This document shows, one piece after another, positions 22,560 through 36,617 of a stretch of 64,000 bases of DNA. Both the position numbers and the translations under genes were made by a program. Source of the stretch: Gossypium raimondii (taxonomy: Eukaryota; Streptophyta; Magnoliopsida; Malvales; Malvaceae); assembly GCF_025698545.1 (NCBI RefSeq), contig NC_068575.1:50911980-50975979 (forward strand), written 5' to 3'. Below the pieces are notes generated by a model. The model did not search any database. It saw nothing but the letters and a program-made list of their open reading frames with translations, and had not been told where the DNA came from. Within the stretch, counting starts at the first letter, position 1; each line of letters starts with the position of its first letter.

Positions 22560-24075
22560 GTAACACCTTAACTATATTACAATTTGACTTGTATACTTGC
22601 AGATACTACACTTAATACTTTATATTTAATTGCATATTTACAAGCTCTAGCGTACGCATAGTGGGGTGCGGTCACATGTCATACAGAGTGGACCGACGTG
22701 ATCTTTAAAAGATATATGAAGAAGAGTGATAACACTCTAGAATAACGTATTTTTTATGTACTAATTATGTATTTATTCTGAGTATGATTCTGCTAATTTG
22801 AGCTATTTATGATCTTTTATCTCATAGGGACTAAATTTGAGGTAAAAGTAAAATTAAGGGCCAAAAGCATAAATTTAGAGATAAAATGGGCCAATGTGCG
22901 ACACAAGGAAAAGTTGGTGCCAAAAGTGCAAACATGGAGGAAACAAGGGTTGAAATGCAAAAAGAAGAGATTTTATTCTATCAGACTCTATTTTAATTAT
23001 ATTAGGATAATTAATATTAAGATAATTATTAAGGATTATTTAATTTTAGGATTTAATTTTATTTATCTTTATTTATCTTCAATTAAATGTATTTATCTTT
23101 TGGGAGTTTAAGTAGGATTAGTCTATCTCCCCTAGCACTATAAATAGGGGTGAAGTGACTCAAAAGGCATCCATCTTTTTTTTCTGTAAACACTCTCTCC
23201 CCAAAATTCTAGGCTTTTTCTCTTCTCATATTTTCATTCAATAAAATCTCCATTTTTATTTTATTTATTTTCTTTTCCACCACAATCATGAGCCACTAAA
23301 CCCATCTAGCCGAAGGTTATCAATATTCCCCAAAAAGGGTTCTTGAGGCTTAGAGTCCATACTTAGCCTCCTCGCCGAGTATTCATCATTTCTCCGCACT
23401 ACGAGGCTGACGCTTCCGTCCATGTCCCTTAAGAAGTAAGTTTTTCAACGTATGCAAAGGCGACCGCTTTGTATGTTTTGGGAAGGTTGCACAGTCGGTT
23501 CGTTAGCTTACTACATCAGAGCTTAGTGAGCCCAAGAGACAAAATGGCGTGGGATTCTCCATTGAAAAGCGTTGATCTAGCATAAGACGATCCCACAGAA
23601 GTGATTGTTGGCTAGAGTCAGGTTCCACTAAATCGTAAGTCTAAATCCTTGGAGCTGGTGGTCGTAGGCGTCCTCTTCCACTATAACTGGCTTATTTAGT
23701 TTGGGAAGGATTATATAAAAGTCGAGGATTGAACCCAAGGCGGAATGAGACAACTGGAGGCTGGAACCTCCCATAAGAATTTCCTTTCTCTCAATTCTAT
23801 TTTTAATTTCTCGAATCTTCGATTCAATATTCTTAATTCTGTTTTTATTTTATTTTTTGTTTTCAGATCCAAACCTTTAATTCTGTTACTTTCTTATTTT
23901 TTCCAGGAACGCAGGTTTTCTTGGGCAAGATTCTGCCTGGGATTTCACGGAACAAGACATTGTGCAAATTCAGTCCCTGAGGATTTGGCCCTACTTCCCT
24001 TTTACTATTCTTTTTCATTATTTATTAGGGATAGGATATTTTTGGTGCTTTCAATGACCGCATCAAAGAGTTTCT
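22560..24075 (+). mobile_element. retroelement relic with LTR-like promoter
   Basis: A TATA box (CTATAAATAGGGG, TATAAATA at 23139-23146) follows a long AT-rich stretch and precedes a leader with AATAAAA signals near 23240. The segment ends in TTTTTGGTGCTTTCAATGA near 24040-24058, which resembles the start of a plant LTR-element internal region. Short frames at 22809-23111 and 23745-24077 show no gag or pol motif. The boundaries and superfamily are not resolved, and no target duplication was found. Confidence 0.4.
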
Positions 24076-25997
24076 GATAACATTGTTAGTCAATCACATA
24101 CCCAACTTGATGAATGCTTCGTCCAATCCCTTTAGGTCAACTCTAAGAGTACTCTCAACTGGCATCCACTACTTTACCACATGCACTTGTGGAATAGGAA
24201 AATCAGTATGTAATGCCCTATACCTGACTCGATCACAGGGTTTGAGCTCTACGATGTCACATTCGTTGCCAAAGCAGCTACAAATAATTTCCATTTAATT
24301 TAACATTTTCGTTCGTGCTGTTAAGATCATTACACACTTATAACATTTCACAATCTTATCTGAGCTTTAAATAGGCTTATGAAAGCTCTTTTAATAACCC
24401 AAAGTTGAATAAAAATTAAATTGTAAAGTTTTTAAAACTTTCTAGGTGACGTCACGACTTCAAGGATTTTAGGTCATGAGGCGACATCACTCACTGTCCA
24501 ATTCTTGTCATGACATGAAGGATCTGACGTTGCGACATGAATTCTGTTTTCAAATATATCAAACTCAAATATTAAAGCACTAGATACTTTTTTTTATTAG
24601 TTCATTAATTCACTTGTGTACATGCCATACTCTATATCATAAAATTTATTTTATAACCTTTTTTTCCAAGCTTTGATGATATGGTGAGTTGTGTCGAGGT
24701 TGCTACTTTGTACAAAAACTTCACTTCGATCTTTCATCTACACTTTGAAAAATAACGTGTTAAGCTTGTGAAAGCTTAGTAAGTACCAATGAATTTAAAT
24801 ATTTTCATTTCTTTAATTTAATTAATAGTAACAATATTACTAATATACTTACATGAACATATCATTTAAATCAAGAGAATATTCAATATATTTACCAAAT
24901 TTACTAATACTTTAATTTACTATATTATCACTTTACGCTTTAACATAAATTGTTATCGGAATTCACTTATCATATATCTTTCTTTGACACTTATTCCATT
25001 AATCACATATCTCTCGTTCTCAAGATTCTTTAATCACTTACCAATCATGTTTCTCATGAGTTGATAACCCATAGTAGACTCAATTGAACAAGTAAGATAT
25101 GTGGAAATAACATTGTAATGCATCGAAGTGCAAAATCATTGAAATGCTCTGAAGAGTCGCTATCATTTGCACATATTATAATTTCCTAATGGCATGCCAT
25201 CTATATCGAACATGTTCAATGCTAGTCTACATAGGCACTCGAATATCATTGAATTTACAATAATTAATCACAGATACTTTATTCCATAATTTTCACAATT
25301 TCATTACACTTTCACTTTTTTTTATTCGAGTTTACTATTTAAGATTACCTGAACATATAATTTTGACATTAAAATTTTCAAGAGTATTTTCTTTACACTT
25401 CCACTTCATGAATAACCGCAGTTTTATTCATACTAATATTTATTTTATGATTTTTACAATTTAACTACTCTTTTGCACTTATTCAATTTAGTACTCATAT
25501 CCACTATCTAAAGAATAATTGTAATTTCAATTACAATATTCATTAGATTTCAATCACTATATTTTTAATTTATGACATACTATATTTAATTTTCACTAGC
25601 ATTAATTTCACTTGTTTACAAGATTTAACTCACTTTTGATTCATGTACAATTTAATCCATTTTACATCATTAAAACATTTATACATACAAAAATCAATTA
25701 TCAAAATTATTAACCCTATTTATTTTATCCATTATCAAGAGTTCTATTTCATAATAAATCTTCAAAACCATGTATATAAATTTCAAGATCTCTAACACTT
25801 ATTAAAATCATTAACACTATCAAAGTATATAATCATTGTCACTAGAAAATTAGTATCATATACGACTTTACATTATTGTCACACCCCAAATCTAGCGGAT
25901 CCGAGAAAAAGGCGTGTAGTTGTGAAGTTATTTGTTTGGCATAGTGTAGTCTACCAGCTAAATAGTCTTCTTGCGGATTAGAATTTGGCGTATGGTA

Positions 25998-27232
25998 TAG
26001 GGGTGAGCATTCGATCAAATCGAATCGAATCGAATCGAATCAAAAATTTTCGAGTTAATCGAGTTTTTGAATCTCATTTTATCATCCTAACTTTATTTGA
26101 AGTTTTCTCGAATCGAGTCGAGTGAGATGGAATTCAAATCGAATCGAATCGAATATATTTGTTCGAGTTAAATTTTAAAAAATAATTTTGGGTCCTTATA
26201 ACTACTGTCACCCATCGTAATAAAATTTGTCCACCTTAATCAAATTTTTTATTAACTTTCATCACCTCATAATTTATTTATTAATTTTTATATATTGGTT
26301 AGCTTCTTTGTTTGCTTAGTTGTTTCAATTATCTTCAGATTCTTGTCACTATGTATTTTGGAATTAAAAAATATAAAATGTAAAAATATGATTTTTAATA
26401 AAACTTATTTTAAAAATAAAATGTGAAATTGATACCAATATAAAATTTTAACACGAATATTTTATGGCATAATTAATAATTCAATTTTAATATAAATATT
26501 CAATATGACTAAACAATTCAATAATATAAATAATATAAAATGTGAAATTTAATTTAATAATATAAATAGTAGATATAAATAAAATTATTACTATTTATGT
26601 TTAGTGATTTTTTTTGGTTAATTTTGATTTTTTATTTGAGAGTAAAGGATGAGAAGTAAAAGTTTAGGGGGAAAATAAAAAGTTTTGGGGAATAAAAGTT
26701 TGAGGGAAAGTAAATAGGGGGAGAAAAATTTTGGAGGAAAAATATTAAAATATAATTGCAGGGGGGAGGGTTTGGGGTAGATGAGAGGTAGGATGGGAAG
26801 GAAATAAAAGTTTTAGGGGAAAAGTGGGAGGGAGTAAAAATTTTAGGGGAAAATAAAAGGTTTTGAGGATTTTTGGGAGTAAAATTTTGAGAAAAAGTAA
26901 ATGGGAGAGTAAAATTTTGGTGGGAAATGAATTTTGGGTAGATTGGGGGTTGGGAGGAGAGGGGAGTAAAAGTTTTGGGGGAAAAGTGGGAAGGAGTAAA
27001 AGTTTTGAGGGAAAAGTAAAAAGGTTTGGGAGTTTGGGGTAAAAATATAAAATATTATAGTTTGATATTCGAATTATTCAAATTCGAAAACTCAACTCGA
27101 TTCGAACTCGAAATTTGAAAAAAAATTTGAGTTGATTCGAATAACTTGATTAACTCGAATACCTCGATTCGTTTAACTCGAAATTTGAATTTTTTCGATT
27201 TTTTTAGTCGAATTGAGTTTTGCTTACACCTA
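25998..27232 (+). mobile_element. non-autonomous hAT element, copy 1
   Basis: TAGGGGTGAGCA at the left and its near complement TGCTTACACCTA at the right form the TIRs. The 8-bp target duplication GTATGGTA is exact at 25990-25997 and 27233-27240, as expected for hAT. Both subterminal regions carry (TCGAA)n runs. The core from about 26640 to 27060 is a purine-rich strand of GGGGAAAA/AGTTTTGGGG-like units. No transposase frame. Copy 2 lies in reverse orientation at 35266-36468. Confidence 0.9.
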
Positions 27233-28638
27233 GTATGGTATTCGCTGTAGAGGTAATTAAAGGTTTAGTATCAGGTTATTTTGCTATCTAAGGAAAGGAT
27301 ATGATAAGCGAAGAGTAAGCCTGGTTAGAGTTACAACTAAAGCTATAGTATGCCCAGTTATTTGAGCACTGTGCTAAATGGTTTGTGTAATGTGATCTGG
27401 TTAGAAGCCAACTGGATTGAGTGGTCAAATAACATTGGTACATGATTCTCATTTATATTTATCTCGGACTTTGTAGGCCATTTATTAGGACAAATTTTGG
27501 ATACAATTGACACTTGTGAAGATCCACTAAAGGGAACTGGGTATGTATGTATTTGGTGAGAAAGGATCATCTGGGTGGTTTTTCTTCCATCGATATTATT
27601 CCCTGGTTCTTCTTCTTTTTAAACTTAAATTTTCTCTTCCTTTATTAAGATGGAAGCTAAGGTTTTTGAAGTTATCAGTGGATGTTCCACCTCCTGGTAA
27701 GTTTGATAGCTTTGCATGTTAAGTTTGTAGAAGAATAAGGATATTAAGAAGCATATGAACAGTAGATTGTGAATAAGAGGCCCTGCATGGGGGTCGTCTG
27801 TATTTGAGATGTTAGCAAATTGTCTATATATGGGTTTTTAATGGTGGTTCCATATTTCTTAAACAGTTGTTACTTCTGGGTCAAGAAGGATGTCGGAGTT
27901 TGGAACTTCAAGCTACAGTATATGTACCAGGTGAGCCCCTAGTCTTGACTCTTATAATCGTTCCAGAAATTCTTTATATAGTTGATGTTCTAGTAATGAT
28001 GCATGAGTTCTTGAATGACTGTTAAACATGTATATGTGATCTTCGTATAGTATCCGTGTGAATTTAGTTGTGTGATGTGTTGTATGTATGTATGGATACT
28101 TGTCATTCTGTGAAGCAACTGTATGTGTGTACATGGAACATATACTTTGATGCATGATCGTGTTGATGTGGGTGAAGTATGTAAGAAGTATGATTGAGTT
28201 AGAAAAATGAGCATAGCTTACATAAACGTATACTTATGTTAGATGTACAATGCATGAATGAAAATGTTGGAGAAATAGGGGTTTAATGGAATGTTGAGAA
28301 ATTATGGGATATGAGTTTTAACACAGCGATGGTATTCAATGAAGTTCGTTGGGACAGTAAACACAAATTTCGGTACGACAATTCTGAGGAAAGACCATGG
28401 CTATGACACGCTCTAGAATAGACGGATAAGCTGCATCTATCTACTAGGGTTTCTCGTGTCCCAAAGTGATGATGGTCAAACCTCACGCAATAATGAGTTT
28501 AGGCGAATCCATATCACAAACACGATAGTTCATATGATGCGGCAACCAAATAGAGCCTTTTTAGGCAGGTTATCTATGGTGCCTTTGTAACATATTCTTG
28601 ACCGCCTCCAGACTTACCAACGTCCAGAGTAGAAATCC

Positions 28639-30070
28639 TGTACAAAATACATGAAAGGCAGTATTCGCAAGTATACAGGTCACGTTGTAATATAGTTACA
28701 ACAGAGTAGGTGAGTACTCCGAGGATCGTACCTAAGGGAGGCGAGCACTAAATTAATTCTAACATAAACATAAATAAATCTAAGTAGTACTTTAGATGGA
28801 TTATATTACGATGAATAACAAGAAATGTTGTGGTAATCTATACTAGTAATAAGAAAAGAAAGAAAAGAAATAAATAAATCACCAAAAATCAAATAATAAA
28901 ATATATATCAAATCTAGGCATGGGTGATTAGCTCACTTCAGTAATCATAACCAACTGCTGTTTCGAGTTTTCTTGTTAAATCAACTTGTCAATACCCTAG
29001 TAGGATCTTTTGATCTTCTACTGAAATATCGAGTCGGCAAGAAATACTTATCTATCGACCTCACAGTCTAAACCAATTTAGGGTTAAGGTGTTCACAGAT
29101 AAGTCATACCAAATTTGGGTTAATTCCCACCTTAATGACTTTCTAGGGTTGTCAGGCTTAGGGTTTAAGTCCTTTCTTTCCTGAACAGTTGATCCACTAA
29201 GAAAACCCTACAAAATAGTTAAGTAATCATCCTCCACTCACTAATCCCCCATAAGAGGATTAGTTCCTCATGGATCTTATAAACAATATAAACTTGATAG
29301 GAAGAATAAAAATGAAGAATAATTCAAAAGAATAAAGTTTAGAAGAAGCCTGATTTGTATTAGAATTAAACATATAATCCTTATAGAGTTTGATTGTGTT
29401 TCACAAATCTGATTTCTCCAACAAAGGCAAATAGCAAGAACTGAAATAAACCTAAAATCTAAGAAGAGAAAAACTAAAGACTAAATCTAGGAAGAGAGTT
29501 ATACAATATAAAAAATTGTCCATAACATGTGCTAAATGAGCTTATTTATAAATTTTAGAGTGGTTGTTGTCCTTAACCCTAGGTCAACTGCCATCCTTAT
29601 GCTTAACATTTGATTGTGCTGACCAAAACTCCCTTGGCTCATAATTATTTCTAGTACAGAGGTGATGTCGATGTCGCAACACACTGGGTCTTGTGTTGCG
29701 GCATCCAAGATAGTATGCTCATCTTCAGGGTATTTTCAGGGGTGTGCCGTGACATCCTCAGGTTGTGTCGCGACACAGAAGGCGGTCTTGAAGTTCTTTT
29801 ATTCTGCTCCCTATGTTGTAACATCCAATGCTTTGTGTTGTAACACATCAACCGGTATCGAGTTAGTATGCCTTCTAGTGGTCTTCTGCACTCTCATAAA
29901 GTATATTAGCTCTCCCTTAGGCCTCATTTTGCCCCTAAGGTAAATAAAATACTCAAATTACATATTTTATTGAATTTAACTAAACTTACGAAAACATAAT
30001 TAAAACTTAACTAAAATGCTTATGTTCAAGCTCTTAAAGTGCGAAAACTAGTTTAATCTGTTACATTGAA
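28639..30070. mobile_element. LTR-like insertion inside copy E, boundaries uncertain
   Basis: The left part (GGCAGTATTCGCAAGTATAC, then GAGTACTCCGAGGATCGTAC near 28706) is a sequence type I know from LTR ends scattered in many dicots. The right part ends in AATTACAACAGATCAA, where the host LTR's minisatellite resumes. A region at 29660-29860 has repeated GTCGCGACA / GTTGCGGCAT palindromic words. I could not find an exact target duplication; AATCCTGTA / AATTCTGTA at the two edges is only suggestive. No coding domain. Confidence 0.45.
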
Positions 30071-32155
30071 TTACAACAGATCAATTCTGTAAGTGCCCTT
30101 GTGACGTATTCTGTAAGTGCCTTTGTGGTGTATTTTGCAAGTGCCTTTGTGGTAAGTTTGTATTGCCTAAGTGGCGAATATCTATTAGCCATTTTCGAGG
30201 AGAGGTTTGAATTTATGTTGTAGAAATGTGTGACATAGTTTCTCTACAGATACCTAATAAATGAATCCACTATGGTTTTACCAGAATAGAGAGTTCAATG
30301 GGCTTGAATTTAACAAGTAGTATAAGTGTTTATCAAGCCAGAGTATTTCCATGCTAAGTATAGTTACCTGGTTTCTGTAGTATCTGTCTAATACGAGTAT
30401 CTTTAGTTATGTAATATAATGTTCTGGGATTCTACTAAATGTCTTAAAATATTACATCCATTAGAATTGGTTGCTCTCTGGGTTGATTCAAGATATGATC
30501 TGATAAGTAATCTGATAGTTACCAAAACAAATATGAGAATTCGCCAAAATTAAGACTAGCATGAAATTCAACTGATGAGATATGTTAGTCTTGATATCCG
30601 TCAAGAGAAGTGTTTGTGAGTATCCATCCTGGAAAAAAGTATTTTATGACTGTTTGAATAGGGTTTCTTCAATGGTAGGCTTTGTATAGACATTCTTTTG
30701 AGAAGTACCTTCGTGATTCTCAGAGAAAAGAAGCTATGTACATTGTCTGGTAAGATTTGAAGTCAGCCAAAGAGTGAAGCGAGAGTTGATATGTTAAGTA
30801 TGATAGTTAGCGTAAAAGTATGTATTCGATATTATGAATGCATCCACCAAAGACAGAGCAGTAATCCAAAATCTTCAGGATGATGAATTCAACTAGGAAG
30901 GCTCCAAGGTATTTTATTATAAGACTCACTAAATTCGTGTGAACTTACAAATGTTTGTTCTTGTTTTAGGTTTTGCTGTAAGAGTGAGTACGCCATGAGG
31001 GACCAAGCCAAGAATGCATTGAGAAAATGGTGATTTTGGGTTATTATGCATACAAGGGACATCTTAAGAGTTTTGGCGTGTAGTTCTCTACGTTAAGAAG
31101 AGTCTGTTTTAATAAAATTTTATAATTTTGTATACTGTTTCATATGTCATTGTAATTATTTGTATTCTCTTTATATATAGAAGAACAATACAAAAATAAT
31201 ACGAACTATGTTGAAAAAGAATTACACGCAAAGTGTTTAAAATTTATGCTAAGTGTTTGTATCTAGTAACATCCGATATTCAAATTAAGTTTGAGTTAGG
31301 TTGAGGTGCTACAATTATTTTCAACTTCTTGGTCACTTTATAAACAATTTATTTTCATATAATATCTCACTTGAATATTTTATCTCAATAATTAGTTCAT
31401 ATACCCACTTTTGGATATTTTACAATTGAGTCCTTAGCATCATGAAAATTCCATATTTACTATAATTTCACTTTAACATCACTTTATATTTAATCCACTA
31501 CCATATTACACTTCAATTAAGTCTTCTATCATATTATTTGATTTCACATTTCAATTTTTAACACTTTATTTTAATAATTTACCACAAGTTTCATAAACTT
31601 TACATTTTAGTCCCTAGGTAACAAGAAAATTCAAGGGTACTTACCTATCACCAACCTCAAACCACTTGGTTTTCCCTTATCCTTATCACTTGATTCACGT
31701 TCTCAATTTCTTTCTTTAACAAAATGTCAAGAACATAAAACTTTTCATGTGTAATCTTTACTTTAACATCATTTCTATACTTTTCTAACAACTTGAAAAC
31801 ATGATAAAACTTTGGTATTCATACTTTTTTCTCTTTATTTCAAACCTTAGTTTGATTTTGTCTCTCCTCTAACTTGAACAAACATCTTCTTCACTTAAAC
31901 ATCACCTTGATATGATGTTGTATTCTTGATTTCACTAAGGATTTCTATGGAAATTTGGTGGTTTCTAGCTTGGATTTGATGATTATGGTGGAAAGGGGCC
32001 AAATTGAAAGAAAATGAAAACATTTCCTTTCATGTAAGATAGTGGTGTGAGATGGAGAAGAAGATGAATAAATGTTCTATACATTTCCATCAAAATATCT
32101 ATTAATTAAAATATTAAAATATTAAAATATAATAAAATAATCCCAGCATCATCAT

Positions 32156-35100
32156 TATAACACCCCTCACCCGGTCTAGTCGCTGGACCTGAGCTACGGG
32201 GTGCTACTACTATTATCGGAGCAATCATATGTAATTCTCAATAATAATTCATTCAACCATCAATTCTTATAATAAATGCATGCACGTTATAGTATACAAT
32301 CAAAACCAAAAATCATTCGAGCTTATGAAAGCTCTTAAGTTAACCTAAGCATGAAGAATGATCAATCTGAAAACTTTTCAAAGTTTGAGAATAGGTATCG
32401 AGACCAATATCAGGTACTGATACCACTTTCAGCTTCAGTATTTCAAAAATCAAGTCAAATACACAAGTATCAATACTTGGAATAAGGTGTCAATACCCTT
32501 ATTATGAAGGTATCAATACTATTTTGGCATTCTGCCATTTTCAAAATTTGGAACACAAGTCAATTTGTATCGATACTTTTATAAAGTATCGATCCTTGAG
32601 AAGTAAGTATCTATACTTTATATTGGCATCATTACCAAATTGACATTCTGTTGTTTTAAAATCTTGTTCATTTGGTAAAGTACCAATGCTTCAATTTATA
32701 ATATTGATACTTTTTTCTAGAATGTCCAAATATCACATTTTGATACCATTTTCATGCTCAAACCAAAAACTAATTCAAATAGTACATTAAAGCATACTTA
32801 GAACCCATTCAAAAACATTTTAAAACATATCTCAACATCCATTAAGCAATCTTAATATCAACCGAACGAACATGTCACGTTTTGGCATTATTTCTCATCA
32901 ATACATACCAATTTCATAACAGAAGCACAACATCAACTTATTTTCCATTCACTAACCAATGTACCCCAATATGGTACCCAAATCATAACAAATCAATTTA
33001 TGCCAATCCATTCAATACCATGAAAATTACTTCTTACCATTAGCCAATTACTACTTAATCAATATCTATTTCACATATGGATACTTTATAACATAAAACA
33101 TTACTATTTCTCAAAATTATGCATAACATATACTACAATTCATATATCATTCAAACAGACACAATTCATCACACCTATATACATGCCACAAAACCAAAAT
33201 TAAAACAATCAAAGGTCTACCAAATCACTGATAGGATAGTGTGAGCTTCGTGGTGATCCAACCAACGTGTTCCCCAAACCGAAGATCTACAAGGAAAAGA
33301 AGACTACGAGTAAGCATTTTGAATGCTTAATAAGTCCATACGAAATTTACTTACCTTAACATTTCAACAATTTATACAATTGTAATAGATTGATATTTAA
33401 CATGGCATCTTTGGCAACCTTACACTTTCATAATCATTTCAACAAATATATCAAATGGGTTAGTTCGATTACAAGTCATGAACTCATAATACAATCATAT
33501 AAACATTTAACATTCCATCATATGACATATACCACTAGTTCAATTTCAACTTATAACATATGCATATAATTTAATTCATATATATATATTTTCATTCCAA
33601 CCATTTTGTTTTCATATAGTACCATTTCCATTTCTTTTTTTTCGCTTAGAGAACTGAAGTAAATTGTACTCGGATACTCGAGATTCATTTGATTACATAT
33701 GCTGACATTATCGAGCTGCTAACACTAGCTTCGGATAAAGGTTGCTAACACTATCTTAGTTCGATGTTGCTAACATTAGCTTCAGAGAACCCACAACATA
33801 TGCTGGGCCTCAAGCCATTGAATTAATCCCTGATCATAACACCCGTTTTCCTTTTTGGAACCCTAATGGCATGCCATTCGTATCCCAATCGTTTACTAAG
33901 TTCACAAGGGCTTTAATACCATTTCCGTATCAATTCAATCTCTCCATAACAGTTCATACATATGGTATAATCCATATCATCGTATCTTTTCCATTCTATA
34001 CCTCGTATAAATTCATGGTTGCCGTATAATTCGTACTTTACAATTTAGTCCTTTAGATGCCAAAATCGTCAATATTACACATATTTATAAATTTATAAGT
34101 ATAATCATACAATTCAAACATAATATAAAAGAACATAGTAAGTGTCATATGAACTTACTTGAGAAAACAACAACAAACAAGGTGTCGGGGACTAATCCCC
34201 AATTTCTCCTTTTTCTTCAATTATTTTCTAGTTGATTCAAGTTCCAATTTATAATAATTCATTAAAATTTATCAATTCTAAATATCTTTCAACAGCCAAT
34301 TATAACCATGTATCATTTCAATTTCATTTCTCTACAACCGTATATTATCATAAAGTATAACTTATTATAACTAATTCTAAACATCTTTTCTTCAATTCTA
34401 AACACCTTTTCTTCAATTATCTTCGGTTGATTCAAGTTCCAATTTATAATAATTCATTACAATTGATCAATTCTAAACATCTTTTAACAACTTATTATAA
34501 CCATATATCATTTTAGTTTCATCCCTTTACAACCCTATATTACCATAAATTACAAAATTTAACATCAATTATGAAATTCATGCATTTTAGTCTCTATGTT
34601 AAAAAAATAGCAATTAAACTTACAAACTAGTCATATTTCTAAGCTTCAAAATTAATCAAATAACACCAATAGCTTCAAGAATTCATCAATGGCAACATTT
34701 TGAAAATTTGACAGTTTTGAAAAATAACACACGGGTTAGCTAGACTGAGCTTTTATGATTTGAAAAACATAAAATTTACAAAAAAAAAAAAAAAACTAAT
34801 CTAAGCTTACCATGCAAGTGGCCAAAAAAATTGCTTTAAAAGAAATGACGTCTCTTGTTTTCTTGGTCTCTAAACGGTGAAGAAAAGAAAGAAAGATGAA
34901 GATGACAACTTATTTATGTTCTATTCATTTATTATATTATAATATACTTAAAAATTTAATAATGCTATAACAAATTAATCATCAACCGTCCACTCCCTTT
35001 TAAAAATGGCTTGCTTTTCATATTAGACCATTAATTAACACTCTTTTGGTCCTTTGACAAATAAAAATCTATAGCAAATAACTTTTACCACTCTTACAAT

Positions 35101-36617
35101 TTAGTCATTGTACCTTAATTAATCACTAATTCGGCAAAATTACTTATCCAAAATTTAATTCACCTATATAATAACTCAGATTACTAAAACGAGGTTTCAA
35201 TACCTCATTTTCCAACACCATTGATTTTAGAGTGAAACACTTGTACTTAAACTAACTATTCGATTTAGGGGTGAACAAAACTCGATTAGACTCGAAAAAT
35301 AGAAAAAAATTCGAATTTCGAGTTAAACGAATCGAGTTATTCGAATCAACTTGATTTTTTTTCGAATTTTGAGTTAGAATCGAGTTGAATTTTCGAATTC
35401 GAATAACTCGAATAATTCGAATAATTCGAATATCAAACTATAATATTTTACATTTTTACCCTAAACTCCCAAACTTTTTTACTTTTCCCTCAAAACTTTT
35501 ACTCCTTCCCACTTTCCCCCCAAAACTTTTACTCCCCTCCCCTTCCAACCCCTCAATCTACCCAAAATCCATTTCCCACCAAAATTTTACTCCCAAAAAC
35601 ACTCAAAACCTTTTATTTTCTCCCAAAATTTTTACTCCCTCCCACTTTTCCCCTAAAACTTTTATTCTTTTCCCATCCCACCTCCCACCTCCCATCTACC
35701 CCAAACCCTCCCCCCTCAATTTTTTTTTAATATTTTCCCTCCAAAATTTACTCCCCCTATTTACTTTCCCTCAAACTTTTATTCCCACAACTTTTTATTT
35801 TCCCCCTAAACTTTTACTTCTCACCCTTTACTCTCAAATAAAAAATCAAAATTATCCAAAAAAAAAATCACTAAACATAAATAGTAATAATTTTATTTAT
35901 ATATACTATTTATATTATTAAATTAAATTTCATATTTTATATTATTTATATTATTGAATTGTTTAGTCATATTGAATCTTTATATTAAAATTAAATTCTT
36001 AATTATGCCATAAAATATTCGTGTTAAAATTTTATATTGGTATCAATTTCACATTTTATTTTTAAAATAACTTTTATTAAAAAATCATATTTTTATATTT
36101 AATATATTTTTAATTCCAAAATACATAGTGACAAGAATCAAGATAATTGAAACAACTAAGCAAACAAATAAGCTAACCAGTATATAAAAAATTAATGAAT
36201 AAATTATGAAGTGAAGAAAGTTAATAAAAAATTTGATTAAGGTGGACAAATTTTATTACGATGGGTGACAATGGTTACAAGGACCCAAAATTATTTTTTA
36301 AAATTTAACTCAAACAAATATATTTGATTCGATTCGATTCGATTCGAATTCCATCTCACTCGACTCAATTCGAGAAAACTTCAAATAAAGTTAGGATGAT
36401 AAAATGAGATTCGAAAACTTGATTAACTCGAAAATTTTTGATTCGATTCGATCGAATGCTCACCCCTAATTCGATTAACAAATTCGTTAGACCAAAATTC
36501 AATATAATATCATAATTAACTCATAAACATTAAATAATAATATTTATGGACTCGATCATTGGAGAACAGGGTTCTAAAACCACCGTTTTCGACACCATTG
36601 AAAATCGGGTTGTTAGA
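32156..36617 (-). mobile_element. solo LTR nested in the outer LTR (copy D)
   Basis: Begins TATAACACCCCTCACCCGG and ends GGTTGTTAGA; the usual TG...CA ends have each changed by one base, but the duplication ATCAT is exact at 32151-32155 and 36618-36622. Net of the hAT element and its duplicate it is about 3.25 kb. Degenerate TATCGATAC words recur at 32390-32720, and GTTGCTAACA(C/T)TA units at 33715-33780. The start is alignable with the TGTAACACC families elsewhere in the window. No coding domain. Confidence 0.82.
35266..36468 (-). mobile_element. non-autonomous hAT element, copy 2
   Basis: TAGGGGTGAAC...GCTCACCCCTA with an exact 8-bp target duplication ATTCGATT at 35258-35265 and 36469-36476. 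It is the reverse complement of copy 1 along most of its length, including the (GATTC)n/(TCGAA)n runs and the strand-asymmetric core, here pyrimidine-rich on the plus strand (about 35450-35840). The 178-codon open frame at 35385-35921 is only a Pro/Phe/Ser-rich reading of that core and is not called a gene. Confidence 0.9.

Larger units (their letters stand above)
25877..31313 (-). mobile_element. solo LTR nested in the outer LTR (copy E)
   Basis: TGTCACACCCC...GAGGTGCTACA with an exact duplication ATTAT at 25872-25876 and 31314-31318. It contains a hAT element at 25998-27232 and another, poorly bounded LTR-like insertion at about 28639-30070; net length is roughly 2.8 kb. No second TGTCACACCCC is seen inside, so it is one LTR and not a two-LTR element. 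Minisatellite-like units (TATTCTGTAAGTGCCTTTGTGG) flank the inner insertion on the right, at 30090-30165. Confidence 0.8.

Noticed and set aside
35385..35921. 178-codon open frame, Pro/Phe/Ser/Leu-rich
   Set aside because: It is one reading of the pyrimidine-rich core of hAT copy 2, and is not supported as a gene in copy 1.
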